From Streptomyces sp. NBC_00236 (GTDB taxonomy: Bacteria > Actinomycetota > Actinomycetes > Streptomycetales > Streptomycetaceae): 64,000 nucleotides of DNA. Position numbers and translations under genes: made by a program. This document shows, piece after piece, positions 18,501 to 27,199 of this stretch (positions within the stretch are counted from its first letter, which is position 1; every line of letters starts with the position of its first letter). Location: positions 7,068,001-7,132,000 of the forward strand of contig NZ_CP108100.1 in NCBI RefSeq assembly GCF_036195045.1, given 5' to 3'. Under the pieces are notes generated by a model. The model worked only from the letters and a program-made list of their open reading frames with translations. It made no database searches and had not been told where the DNA came from.

Positions 18501-21493
18501 TCGCCGGCCAGTGCGCTGTGCGCGGCTTCCATCCGGGCGGTGATCCGGGCGCGCCCGTGCTCGGGCACCCGGCCCAGCCGGGTGGCGGTGTCGATATCGC
18601 GCGTCAGTTCGCCGTGCAGGGTTTTGATCGCGCTGCCGCTATGGGCACGCCGGGTGTGCAACGTGGCACGCAGTTCGTCTGTCAGCGTTGGGGAAGTAGT
18701 GTCCGCTTGTTCCAGTGCGTCCAGTGCGTCCAGGGCGATCCGGGCGATGGCGTAGTTCTCCCGGTCGATATTCGCGCGCACCGCCTGGGCCCAGTCGGCG
18801 CGGTCGGCGGCTGTGACGTCGTCCAGCGTCGGGGTACGGGAAGGGACGAGGCGGGAGTTGAGCTCAAGGTCGGGGGCCCGCAGCAGGTCACTGTTCAGGA
18901 CGGTGGACGGTTCAGGCTCGGTGCCGGTGAGGGTTCCGCCAGCCAAAAGCCGCGCCGTTGTCTCAAGGCTCGCCAAACAGCTCCGTGCCGCGGCCGCGGT
19001 GAGGGACTTCGGGTCGGTCTCGGTCAGGGCGGTCAGCTCATCGGTCATGCCTTGGCGGTGCGGCTGGACCGCCTCGTGCAGGAACGAAAGAGGGTCGGTT
19101 GCACGAGGTTGGACCTCGGCGATGAGCACCAGCCACTGTTGGACTACGTCGAGGGAGTTGGCGGCGTACTGCAGTATGCGCGAGCGGGCAGCGTTCTTGA
19201 GTTTGCGGGATGTGCCTCGGGCTGCCCTGTCGTCAGCGTCCAAGAAGGTGGACAGCGCCCCGGGCGCACCCAGGTCCCGCAACTTCTGTCGGGTGCTGGT
19301 TGCCAAGTCCCGTCGGTCATCGGCCACTGCATGCAGCAGGGCACCAATCCTGCCGTCGGGTGCCCACCACTGTTCGGCGAACTGCTTTGCCCGCAGGTTG
19401 CTGAGGTTGGGGCTGGTGCGCAGTTCGGCGCGGGCAGTGTCGCAGATGACGGCAAGGTCATCACCAGTATCGGGGCGGGCGGCCAGGACATTGAGAGTGG
19501 TTCGTCCAGACAACTGTCCCCGGGCGGACGCGTGAGCAATTGCGGTAGCGACCGCGCTGGTTCTGGGCAAGTCGTGCCACTGCGCAGCGATCTTCAAGGC
19601 GAGTTCGCCACTGTCGGGATCTCCTGCGAGCAAGCCGGACCGGACGGCGGCGGCCAACACGATCAACTGATCGGCCAAGGAGTCCGGCACACCGTGCTGC
19701 AGCTGATCGGTCACCGCCGCACGTAGTTCGTGGGCGCAGGCGCCGGTGTCCGAGCGCATGGCCTCGGCCAGGACCAGGGAGCGCAGCGCCGAGGCGGTGG
19801 CGAGGCTGCCGAGAGCGTTAGCGGCGTGGTGAGCGAGAGCCAGCTGGCCCCGCGCGGTCAGATCGGCAAGGACGGGAGAGGCGGCAGGAGCAGGAAGGCT
19901 GGCAGGCGTCTCTGGCTTCGAGACTGCTAGTTCCGCCGTGGTGCGGGCGGCCTTTGGTCGCACTGGTGTGCACTGCCTGTCGACGGTCACCGTGCGGTCC
20001 GCCGAAGGAGCCGCTGAGGGCGGTGCTGGCTTGGAAGAACCAGCCGCCAGAGCTCCTGGCTCGACGTCGAACCCGTGACGGGGGACCGGGATCAGCGATG
20101 CATCAGTGTCTGAAGACTCCGCACCGTCGCTGGGCGGGATGCCGCCTGGTTTTTGGAGGGGCGGGAGTTCCAAGGAAGCCGATACTAGTGGCGCCGGTTC
20201 GTGCGCGCCTCCTGGATCGGTCCCGCCTTTCAGGTCGGCGCTGGTGGGAACAGATGGAACGACAGCCTTGCCGCGCAGTATCAAGGTCAACACAGGTGCG
20301 ATGGCCGGGGGTAGTGTCTGACGCAGTCGCTCGGTCAGTGCGTCGGCTCCATCGTCATCGTCCGACTCCACTGCGTACGCCAGCTCCGCGACCGTGGCTA
20401 GACATTTAGCCTCCTGAACCTGTTGAGCAGCCCACTTATTGACGGCCAACAACGACTCTGCGGCTGTACGAAGTTGTGCTATCGCTGGGTGTCCCACCGG
20501 GCCGCTCGCCGCTGCGACGCGCTGCAGGATCTCCCGTAGTGCGTAATCCTGGTCAGCCGCAGCTCCCAGTGTCTCCAGCGCATCCAGCAAGCCCGGAAGG
20601 TCCTGCTCCGGATACGGCCCGTGCTCGTGCAGTGCCAGCGCTACTTCCGTGCGCACCTCATCGACAACCTGCCCTACCTGCGTGACGGGTTGTAGCAGGT
20701 CAGGGGGCACCACCCTGCCTGCCGCCAGCAAGGTCGCAGCCTCGGATACGACCTTGCTGGCCGACGCAAAGGCATCACGCAATCGTTCGGCCTGCGTCGT
20801 ACAGGCTGCTGTGGTACTCAGATCGATGGTGCTGACAGGTTCATCCGGTACCGTGGGTTCCTCTCTATCGACGGGCGGCTCCACCGGCCGAGGAGCTGGT
20901 TCGGACGCCGTGCTGTCGATCGGACGGCTTCGATGGGCTTCCTCGAATGCCTGGCAGGCCCGCACAATGGCGTCGGCATCCTCGGCGGGCCACGACGACA
21001 GGGGATGGTCGCGCAGCACCAAGTGCAGCAATGGGACCGCAAGGTGTGTGACCCTCCACTGAACCAGACCGGTAAGCAGCAGTACGGTCCGGTCCGGAGC
21101 CAGCTCTTCCAATCCGGAAAGGTCTTGGTCAGACCCCTGTTCCAACCAGATGGACAGTCCGTCCCGCATACCGTCGAGCGTGGGCTGGGTGAGCGTGCCG
21201 ATGGTGTGTGTCTGTTGAGCCCCTTCGCTGCGCCGCAAGGCTCCCAGCGCCTGCCGTACCGCGTGGGTGCTCGGTTGCCCGACCGATGGAGTGCGCAACT
21301 CCTGTAGAACCGCGGTGCGGTTCTTACGGCTGAGGCGTTCCAGCATTGAGGAGAGCTGCTCCTCGGTAACCAGTGCCAGCACATCCCCGACAGGGTCAGG
21401 CAGTTCTGCGACGGCCTGCTCCAGGGCCAAGTACTGGGTGCGTTGCGGCTCAGTAAGAGTGTGATGCGGGGTACGCGGCGTGCGTCGTGCCAC
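15554..21493 (-). CDS. Giant 1,979-residue protein with a STAND/ORC-like P-loop NTPase module
   Basis: GTG 21493 follows GAGAGGAATCCT, 18 bp after the partner gene's stop. Residues 1 to about 1,280 are Ala/Leu-rich, mostly helical, with a Pro-rich low-complexity linker around 430-530, and resemble superhelical repeats. At about 1,300 a nucleotide-binding module begins with FYGRAEEL, followed by Walker A GGRRLGKS (1328-1335, Lys1334) and Walker B LLLLLDECDSFF (Asp1418-Glu1419), then a helical lid and a winged-helix-like part (MSTRALRQQCAEWWPESF). This is the arrangement of STAND/ORC-type switch NTPases. The last ~300 residues (VLGTDATCLDDV; CVIALIDAGN) look like a second, degenerate P-loop domain. 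No nuclease, protease or TIR motif is visible. A sensor/effector defence role is inferred from architecture and its place beside Wadjet. Confidence 0.82.
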   Translation of the reverse strand: MARRTPRTPHHTLTEPQRTQYLALEQAVAELPDPVGDVLALVTEEQLSSMLERLSRKNRTAVLQELRTPSVGQPSTHAVRQALGALRRSEGAQQTHTIGTLTQPTLDGMRDGLSIWLEQGSDQDLSGLEELAPDRTVLLLTGLVQWRVTHLAVPLLHLVLRDHPLSSWPAEDADAIVRACQAFEEAHRSRPIDSTASEPAPRPVEPPVDREEPTVPDEPVSTIDLSTTAACTTQAERLRDAFASASKVVSEAATLLAAGRVVPPDLLQPVTQVGQVVDEVRTEVALALHEHGPYPEQDLPGLLDALETLGAAADQDYALREILQRVAAASGPVGHPAIAQLRTAAESLLAVNKWAAQQVQEAKCLATVAELAYAVESDDDDGADALTERLRQTLPPAIAPVLTLILRGKAVVPSVPTSADLKGGTDPGGAHEPAPLVSASLELPPLQKPGGIPPSDGAESSDTDASLIPVPRHGFDVEPGALAAGSSKPAPPSAAPSADRTVTVDRQCTPVRPKAARTTAELAVSKPETPASLPAPAASPVLADLTARGQLALAHHAANALGSLATASALRSLVLAEAMRSDTGACAHELRAAVTDQLQHGVPDSLADQLIVLAAAVRSGLLAGDPDSGELALKIAAQWHDLPRTSAVATAIAHASARGQLSGRTTLNVLAARPDTGDDLAVICDTARAELRTSPNLSNLRAKQFAEQWWAPDGRIGALLHAVADDRRDLATSTRQKLRDLGAPGALSTFLDADDRAARGTSRKLKNAARSRILQYAANSLDVVQQWLVLIAEVQPRATDPLSFLHEAVQPHRQGMTDELTALTETDPKSLTAAAARSCLASLETTARLLAGGTLTGTEPEPSTVLNSDLLRAPDLELNSRLVPSRTPTLDDVTAADRADWAQAVRANIDRENYAIARIALDALDALEQADTTSPTLTDELRATLHTRRAHSGSAIKTLHGELTRDIDTATRLGRVPEHGRARITARMEAAHSALAGDALGAVRRECEAIREELTVLGAEAARSLQERATVELNEADAPTRLTDAVRQLIVEGDLATAEEYLLAAREGNTPPRAQHTALADFDAFFPAVPQALADGITPAVITAAENGTRLGPLDFGPLSPGDRKIAVAALTAWHHVATRWAQVRTNTYVLSPALRLAGIEYEREADPGLPVASNLRRWVDLRDVTLIGKVRLPAFGTQADGRLRLLMTSEVTDAAKLLAWVQQDPSSIPVMIAFIGTLSPAQRRALAAVCAEHPAKPVLVLDAAALAYLASRGSGQFTLTERILAPFSAINPYTPDANEAVPEEMFYGRAEELSAVTDQHGVSLLYGGRRLGKSALLRAAGRRHALTEGHVALYLPLPSSLASGTEEIWDMISTELGRAGIGLAPGRRASTAFRRVRDAVTAWLDQDRTRRLLLLLDECDSFFDAEADAGFPQTTRLRDLMSATERRFKPVFAGLHQVQRFAGLPNQPLAEAHFGKALGIGPLSPGPAYRLLQEPAEVLGINFAHDSLIHRLLAYCNYHPKLLQVAGEALVSEALASRTPDGPPWTIDNDILERVVGSPELRRRIRDTVRLNLNLDPRYKVIALLIAHNAHTHGVEHSMSTRALRQQCAEWWPESFTHHTADEFRVLLEEMLGLGILATERDGWRLRSSNVLRLLGTQDAIEEELHAHDPNDISTRLSISQARRPLPGARISPLTEQQIAGLVRRNNALRIVLGTDATCLDDVTAALTDQQQRTPSELAPLIKPATPHAYRQALSAGKARSPHRLIVSDMRHFKPDRVDTALRDAITRQPASGVTRCVIALIDAGNREHLEVLSRYAEEDILVPLQRATTDGIRSWVTPTDVLTAFNAPEDRRRLFATTGGWPMLLNQAAELAATRHSAADICRTLHDALATPAGANQLLEAAALTGPALQGILHDLSELDEPLSEDDLVDLLTSEHPDAADVLATLRHMSALTETPGTDDSALEATIATAWRAHGPR

Positions 21494-21511
21494 AGGATTC
21501 CTCTCAGTAGT

Positions 21512-23647
21512 TCAGCGATGCAGATGCTGGTGCCAGGCGGGGGCCTGTCCCTCGCCTCTGCGATGGCCGCGTACGAATGTGTGTCCCTCGGGTAGCTCGG
21601 TGTCAGCGTCAGGGCCGTCGACCTCGATACGCCACTGGGCATATCGCGCACGTGCAGCGGGTGTGGCGTTGTGCCCGTCCGGCAGCCTGCGTTCCCAGGG
21701 GCGCCGCCAGTGCCGTATTTGCCGCACGGCCGTATCGGCGCCCACGGCGATTCGCTGTGCCTCCCGGGCCTCTTCGGTGTCGGGCCACCAGGTGAACACC
21801 TCCGGCAGCACGCCGTCGTGAGCGACGATCGTGCGGGTAAGGAGACCAGCTGCCGCCATGTCCTCGCAGGTGTGGATCACCGTCCACAACAAGGGCGGCG
21901 TGACCACATCCGGGCCGAACATTGCCGCACTCAACTGCTGGCCGTCCAACGACCGGGAGCGGGCCGTACCGACCCTTCCATCACGCAACAATGCAGCCAC
22001 GATCAGTACCTCCAGTGCCGTCACCGGCGGCCGATACCCCCCACCGTTCGGCCGATGCGTCGGCGGCCCGGGACTCAACGGCGGGGGCGGGATATCCAGC
22101 AGGCCCCACCCCTCGGCCAGCAGCACCGGGTCGAAGCACCAGGCCAGGAGAGCGTCCCCCACCCGCACGGGATCGGGTAGGAGCGTCGTGGTGACTATCA
22201 ATTGCCGGCCGGAGCGCGCAGCAGCCACATTGACTTTGATGCCGGGGTAGAAGGAATCCGGCCAGTTCACGGATCCCAGCCCGCCGGGCCCGCGTTGCGT
22301 ATGCTGCCGGGCTAGATCACGATCCAACAGCTGGCCGCTGTGGTGCACCTCCAGCGTCAAAGGCCCCTTGCCTAACAGGGATGGCACCGCATCCGGCAGC
22401 GGCAGTCGCCCGGCCGACAGGTCCGCCTCTGATAGAGCCACCGAAACCACCAGCAGCGCTTCGTCCAGATGCTCCACATGCACCACAGAGTCGGTCTGCC
22501 TAGGGCTGGCGCTGCCCGTGCGTTTGGCAGCGCCAGGTAGGAGATGCTCCAGATGCCCCAAGCCAGCTGGCGTCAACGGGTCGCAGTCCGCCAACACCGC
22601 GTCAACCGGCAGCGTTTGAGCCCGCCAGATGCCGCCCTGCTGCCAACTGTCATCGATCCGCAAGTCCACGTTGCGGCGCAGATCGCCCGCGGTGGCCTGG
22701 TAGGCCAGCGCAAGGTTGGCATCAACCACTGCCGAGGCCGCCGCGGTGAGCTCCAACGCGTGCTCATCACCCACCTCGCGTTCCCAACCGGCCAGCACCG
22801 GCCATACCGCGGTGTAGCGTGGCGAACCTCCCGGGGCCGGTCGTGTGAACCGATCCACCATCTCTGCTGCCACCGGGCCGGACGCGAACTGCTGATGCCG
22901 GTCAACAGGCTGTGCATACAGGTCCCATACAGCCAACCCCGGAGCCTGGCGCAACAACTCCTCCAAGGTTCTGAAGCACTCCTGCAGAGCACGCTCCGCC
23001 GCCACGGTGTCCGCAGAGTCCTGGAGTAACGGGCCCAGGTCTCCCGCCGCCAGCAACCGCTGTCCCGGGCCCATGAGAAACTTCCGGTACAGCCCGCTGT
23101 GGTCCCGCCCGGACATAAGACCGCTCGTGTCGGCAGTCCCCACCAAGTGGCCCCACCGGTTCACTACCCCAGCAGGGGACCTACGCATTCGGGCAAGTTC
23201 TTTGTGCTCAACGGACGTCAACGCTCCAAGAGCGTCCCAGTCAACTACCGCACGCGCGGGCGCGACCTCCGGCCCTCCCGAAAACGGTGCTCCCGACAGT
23301 GCGCCCGGAGTCCATCCGTCCTCCTCGACGTCGGGCGAGGCACCGAACGACGCACAGACCTCTCCCCACAATGAGTGCGCGCCACGCTCTATTCGCACAA
23401 AGGAACCCACTGGCGGCAGCGGATTCCGGATATCGGAGCCCAGGAGAGTGAACGCCTCCGGGTCAAGGGTGCCTGTGCTGTAGGCGCCGGCATCAAGGTC
23501 ATATCCGAAGTACACGGCGTTGAACGCGGTGCACACGTGTAGAGGCCCACGCCGCACCCGCGCCACGTCTTCGAGGAAGGCGACCAACTCCTCCTTCACC
23601 TCACCCGGCATCGCGTCGGAGCCCAGAGTCAGCTCATGGAAGGACAA
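21512..23647 (-). CDS. Hypothetical 711-residue partner of the giant NTPase
   Basis: First gene of the two-gene operon. The longest frame starts at TTG 23647 with GAGGGG about eight bases upstream; an ATG at 23611 is a weaker choice. The protein is acidic, soluble and lacks signal peptide or membrane segments. N-terminal 110 residues are mixed alpha/beta (GPLHVCTAFNAVYFGYDLDA; VGSFVRIERGAHSLWGEVCA). Residues ~200-470 are helical, then come a beta-rich block (GIKVNVAAARSGRQLIVTTT), a Pro-rich loop (DIPPPPLSPGPP) and a helical end (VTALEVLIVAALLRDGRVGT). I cannot match it to a family and see no catalytic signature. Tight linkage to the giant NTPase suggests a dedicated sensor, adaptor or effector. 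Confidence 0.75.
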   Translation of the reverse strand: MSFHELTLGSDAMPGEVKEELVAFLEDVARVRRGPLHVCTAFNAVYFGYDLDAGAYSTGTLDPEAFTLLGSDIRNPLPPVGSFVRIERGAHSLWGEVCASFGASPDVEEDGWTPGALSGAPFSGGPEVAPARAVVDWDALGALTSVEHKELARMRRSPAGVVNRWGHLVGTADTSGLMSGRDHSGLYRKFLMGPGQRLLAAGDLGPLLQDSADTVAAERALQECFRTLEELLRQAPGLAVWDLYAQPVDRHQQFASGPVAAEMVDRFTRPAPGGSPRYTAVWPVLAGWEREVGDEHALELTAAASAVVDANLALAYQATAGDLRRNVDLRIDDSWQQGGIWRAQTLPVDAVLADCDPLTPAGLGHLEHLLPGAAKRTGSASPRQTDSVVHVEHLDEALLVVSVALSEADLSAGRLPLPDAVPSLLGKGPLTLEVHHSGQLLDRDLARQHTQRGPGGLGSVNWPDSFYPGIKVNVAAARSGRQLIVTTTLLPDPVRVGDALLAWCFDPVLLAEGWGLLDIPPPPLSPGPPTHRPNGGGYRPPVTALEVLIVAALLRDGRVGTARSRSLDGQQLSAAMFGPDVVTPPLLWTVIHTCEDMAAAGLLTRTIVAHDGVLPEVFTWWPDTEEAREAQRIAVGADTAVRQIRHWRRPWERRLPDGHNATPAARARYAQWRIEVDGPDADTELPEGHTFVRGHRRGEGQAPAWHQHLHR

Positions 23648-23881
23648 CGGCGCACCCCTCGCTGGCGGCCCCGTATCCGGTGGCTCCGTATCCGGCCCGC
23701 GGTCGTGACCCAGCGACGACCACGGGTCGCACTACAGGTGATTGGCAACATCACGTCCCCCGCGCTTTCTTCTGCCCCGTACTGATTTTTAGCGCACTAC
23801 TCGGACATCCACCCCCCACTTGGTGCTCTTTCCTGCAAGATGTGGCCGCACTGCCCACCTGTGGGATGTCTCTCTGATCAG

Positions 23882-24073
23882 GCGGGAGTGTCTTGTTTTT
23901 GACTCTGTCCCGTAGTTGGTGGTGACAGTGGGTGACTGTCAGGCGAGCCGGATGCGGTGGCGGAGGAGGTCGAATCACAAGGGAGTTGACCTCCTTCGCG
24001 AGATCATGATCGTGAACGACCACTCGACGTCACCACCGACTACGAGAAAGAGCCAAGAACAAGACACTCCCGC
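23882..24073. mobile_element. MITE-like element with 45-bp inverted ends
   Basis: Positions 23882-23926 and 24029-24073 are inverted copies matching at 40 of 45 bases and beginning GCGGGAGTGTCTTGTT. The internal 102 bp are too short for a transposase, but on the minus strand they encode MVVHDHDLAKEVNSLVI, which could be the truncated start of one. Flanks TGATCA and TGATGA may be a degenerate target duplication. This fits a non-autonomous miniature element derived by internal deletion from an IS. The parent IS is not identified. Confidence 0.7.
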
Positions 24074-24202
24074 TGATGATGGATGGTTGGCGCTCATCGT
24101 GTGCTGTGCGCCTCCTGACCTTGCGCTCGACGGGGCGACTCTTGAGGGCGGTCCGTATGACTGCGACGGGCGAGCTCTCGCCTCGCGGTGCGGCATGTAG
24201 CA

Positions 24203-24235
24203 GACGATCCCCGGTTACCGAAACCGGGGATCGTC
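24203..24235. terminator. Strong hairpin between the MITE and the IS remnant
   Basis: GACGATCCCCGGTT pairs perfectly with AACCGGGGATCGTC around a five-base loop, a 14-bp stem. It is a plausible bidirectional terminator. No T-tract is visible on either side. Confidence 0.55.
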
Positions 24236-24390
24236 GCGAGTATTGAGGGTGTTCGCACTCGGCTGTGATTGGCAGCGGAGCCGTGGCGGATGCAGCAGGC
24301 AGCCTCGTAAACCCCGGCCGGGGAGAGCGCCGTTGTCTGCTTCCCTGATGGCCGCGGTGCCCGTCGCTGAAACGCAGCGGCGCTTCGCTG

Positions 24391-25020
24391 ATGTGGAGTT
24401 TCCACGGTGGGGTCCCGGCCTGCGTGCTCTCCGGCAACGAGAAGACGGTGACCGTCGACCACGTCGCGGGGATCGCGGTCCGCAGTCCAGAGATCGTCGA
24501 GGTCGCCCGGCACTACGGCATGACCATCCGTACCTGCCTGCCGGCGGCCCCGGAGACGAAGGGTGGGTCAGAGTCGACAGTGAAGATCGCGAAGACCGAT
24601 CTCGTGCCGAAGGACGTGAACCTGCCTGAGCAGTACCAAACGTTAGGCGAGTTGGAAGCCGCCTGCCGGGCGTTCAGTCACGAGGTCAACTCGCGTATTC
24701 ACAGGGCAACTCGGCGCAAGCCCGTAGAGCGGCTCGCGGAAGAACTTCACCGGTTGCACCCGCTGCCGAAGCGCCCGCCCACCGCCACTGTCAGGACCAC
24801 CTCTGGGTGACCTGGGAAGCCACGATCTCCGTCGAGGCGGTCCGTTACTCGGTCCCGGACGAGCTGACCGATACGAGGGTCTGGGCCCGTTTCCACGGCG
24901 ACGAGCTGATCGTCACCACGGTCGACGACGACGGTGCGGCCCCCGAGGTTGCCCGCCACCCGCGCGGCCAGCCGGGTTCGCCGGTCCTGGAAGAGGCCCA
25001 CTACGAGCCGCGTTGGCTGG
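24391..25020 (+). pseudogene. IS21-type (IstA-like) transposase fragment, frameshifted
   Basis: The C-terminal half of an rve/Mu-type DDE transposase. The text reads GNEKTVTVDHVAGIAVRSPE, HYGMTIRTCLPAAPETKGGS, then ELEAACRAFSHEVNSRIHR. Near 24,800 the frame shifts, and the next frame continues TWEATISVEAVRYSVPDELT and WARFHGDELIVTTV. Family members have Asp in the DNEKT motif; here it is Gly, so a catalytic residue is gone. The N-terminal DNA-binding half and the IstB partner are absent. It marks the right side of the defence island. Confidence 0.75.
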
Positions 25021-25268
25021 CTCACCAGCTTCCTTGGCTTCTTGAATGCCATCCGAGCTGGTCGTCCAAAGTTCGCCGTCCGGCCCCTCGGGCTCGGCGA
25101 AGCGCTTGTGGCGGCGGACCGACGCCGTGTTTCCAGGTTGACGTGGTCGTCGAGAGTGCCCTGGCGGACCAGGCGCACGGTGAGGGAGCGGACGTACATG
25201 GCGCCGATGCGGAGTGAATCTCGGAGAGGGCGCGCTCCGGCATGCCGACTGGCGCAGGCGCTTTGTTG

Positions 25269-25658
25269 TTACCGGGCGAGAAGGGCGCTTACGGTTTTCC
25301 CGCCGGGCGGCCGGGGAGTAATCGCAGTGGCGCTAGCGAGGCGATTGACCATGGGCCAGCCGAAGCCTCCGGTGCCGCCGTTCAGGTCGGGGGTGCGCAT
25401 GCGCGGGGTTTGTGGGCTGCCGTCGTGGACGGTCACATCGATGCTGTCCGGGTGTGCGGTCAGGTCCAGGGTGCAGGTTCCGCCGCCGTGACGCAGGGCG
25501 TTGGTGACGAGCTCCGAGACGACCAGGACGACGGAGTCGGCGGTTTCGGCCGCGATGACCGGTAGGAGACCTTCGAGGAACTCCCGGGCGGTCTCGCGTG
25601 CGCCGGCGATGGTTGTCGCTGAGCGGGCGGGTGCGATGTTGACGCTCATTGTGTCCAT
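25269..25658 (-). CDS. RsbW/SpoIIAB-like anti-sigma or regulatory ATPase kinase
   Basis: 129 residues with a HATPase_c_2 fold. The N box is VVSELVTNALRHGG and the G1-type region is DVTVHDGSPQTPR, followed by GGFGWPMVNRLASATAITP. Such single-domain proteins bind or phosphorylate anti-sigma antagonists and are abundant in Streptomyces. ATG 25658 sits six bases after AGGGTGA; ATG 25649 is an alternative. No sigma factor or antagonist gene is adjacent, so its partner is elsewhere. Confidence 0.85.
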   Translation of the reverse strand: MDTMSVNIAPARSATTIAGARETAREFLEGLLPVIAAETADSVVLVVSELVTNALRHGGGTCTLDLTAHPDSIDVTVHDGSPQTPRMRTPDLNGGTGGFGWPMVNRLASATAITPRPPGGKTVSALLAR

Positions 25659-26570
25659 CGGGTCACCCTGGTCTCTGGATCGTCAATGCCCTGTCCTCTG
25701 GCCGGTGCTTATGCCCAGCCTGCGGTGCGCTAACCGCATGATGCCCCGGGCTGCGGGATGTCCCCGGCTGCTCGACCACGCAGCCGGACGGGGAGGCTGC
25801 GGCGTGCGGAGCCGGGGCCGGCGCAGCAGCGTTGGTCGGAGCGGGCCGTTCCGGTTGGTATGACCTGCCCGCGCGTTCCCGCGGTGGTCCGGACGGATTA
25901 TCTCTCCGGCCAGGACGCAGAAATCTCTATCGGCCGGAGTAGACATTGGGGAGTGGTGTGGTTATGGTTTCTCTCGTAGTCGAGATCGAGCAGGGCCTGG
26001 CAGGGACGAACTGCCGGTCAGTAGTACGGAGTTGTAGTTCGTAGTGCGGTGCGGTGGTGGAGTTTCGAAGCCAGGGTTATTGCAGGACGGCGACGGGGCT
26101 GACGGCCGGACCGGGTGGCCCGCAGTGATGAGGGGCCGCCGTGAGCAGTACCGCAGTGGCAGTACCCAGCAGTGAGGTCAGTGAGTAGCACCTCGGTAAA
26201 GGCGTCGGCTGCGGGCGCGCGTGCCGGGAGGTTTGGCAGTGGGGTTCCAAGCCAGAGCAGATGCAGGACGGGCGACGGGGCTGGCTGCCGAAGAGTGGCG
26301 CTGTTCGAAGCCACCAGCAGTTCGCGGTATCAGCAGTACGCAGGTCCCGTTTGGTAAGTAGTTCATCCAGAGGGAAGAACGGAGGAGCCGAGCGCCATCA
26401 GGATCGCCCGGGCGGAAGTCTTGAGCCCGGGTACCGCAGGACATCGATAGTGAGGTGGTCTCCGGTCAAGCAACCGCGATCCCCGTACCCCCGGCGCCGT
26501 TCAGGTCGGGTCTGCGGAAACAGAAGGCCGGTGCAGCACGAGGGCCGGCAGATGGTGTAGCAGTTCCTTC
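25659..26570. repeat. Non-coding region with degenerate direct repeats
   Basis: No supported gene. Two ~47-bp imperfect direct repeats occur at 26062-26108 and 26244-26290, sharing a TCGAAGCCAG/TCCAAGCCAG start and a TGCAGGACGG-CGACGGGGCTG core. A third partial copy (GTTCGAAGCCACCAGCAG) is at 26303-26320. GCAGTAC and CAGTGAG motifs recur between them. The segment precedes the MerR gene and could be a structured leader, an RNA gene or IS-end debris. Confidence 0.45.
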
Positions 26571-26601
26571 GGGGCCCTGGTGCCATTGGCGCCAGGGCCC
26601 C
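26571..26601 (+). terminator. Hairpin upstream of the MerR gene
   Basis: GGGGCCCTGGTGCC and GGCGCCAGGGCCCC form a 14-bp stem with one mismatch and a 3-base loop, ending 25 bp before the ATG at 26627. It could be a terminator of the preceding transcript or an attenuator or leader structure for the MerR gene. No T-tract follows. Confidence 0.5.
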
Positions 26602-26626
26602 TCCACGCGTTTCACAGAGAGGTGCA

Positions 26627-26962
26627 ATGACAGCAGACGACTCGTTCGGCCGTCTCGATGACGACGACTACCCCGCTTACACCATGGGCCGGGCCGCCGA
26701 CATGCTCCACACCACCCAGAGCTTTCTCCGCGCCATCGGCGAAGCCCGCCTCATCACCCCGCTCCGCTCAGCGGGCGGCCACCGCCGCTACTCCCGCTAC
26801 CAGTTGCGCATCGCCGCCCGCGCCCGGGAACTCGTCGATGCCGGAACCCCCATCGAAGCCGCCTGCCGCATCGTCATCCTCGAAGACCAACTCGAGGAAG
26901 CCCAGCGCATCAACACCGAACACCACCGCGCCGCAGGACCGTTCAGTCCGCCCATGGCCTGA
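26627..26962 (+). CDS. MerR-type helix-turn-helix regulator
   Basis: 111 residues. The winged helix-turn-helix core occupies about residues 16-75: YTMGRAADMLHTTQSFLRAI, then LITPLRSAGGHRRYSRYQLR, with the GGHRRY motif of MerR proteins. The short C-terminal helix (ACRIVILEDQLEEAQRINTE) is probably a dimerisation coil. There is no effector-binding domain or metal-binding Cys. ATG 26627 follows GAGAGGTGCA. Its genomic neighbours are cold-shock protein and RNA helicase genes, so it may control them. Confidence 0.85.
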   Translation: MTADDSFGRLDDDDYPAYTMGRAADMLHTTQSFLRAIGEARLITPLRSAGGHRRYSRYQLRIAARARELVDAGTPIEAACRIVILEDQLEEAQRINTEHHRAAGPFSPPMA

Positions 26963-27199
26963 GGCAGCGCGCCCGCCCGGCACCGGCGGGTCCCCGCCCA
27001 CACGTGTCGGGGCGTGACTTCTGGACCGTTTCCCGTGGTGGCAGGGTGTGCGGGCGTCTGCGCAGGCCGTCGTGGTTCGAAGTCCCCTTTGTCTGCGTCT
27101 TCGGCGGGGGCGTTCTGCTGTGCCGCAGGACCCCACGCGATCACCTCCGCCTTCGGCACGTTGCGGGAGCATGCATCGGCTCGAAAGCATGAGACGTGG

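Noticed and set aside
18086..19726. 546-codon plus-strand frame opposite the giant NTPase gene
   Set aside because: Gly/Gln-rich shadow; the minus strand carries the P-loop motifs and proper start.
25683..25946. Minus-strand 87-codon frame upstream of the RsbW-like gene
   Set aside because: Arg/Pro-rich, no ribosome-binding site or domain; more likely the promoter region.
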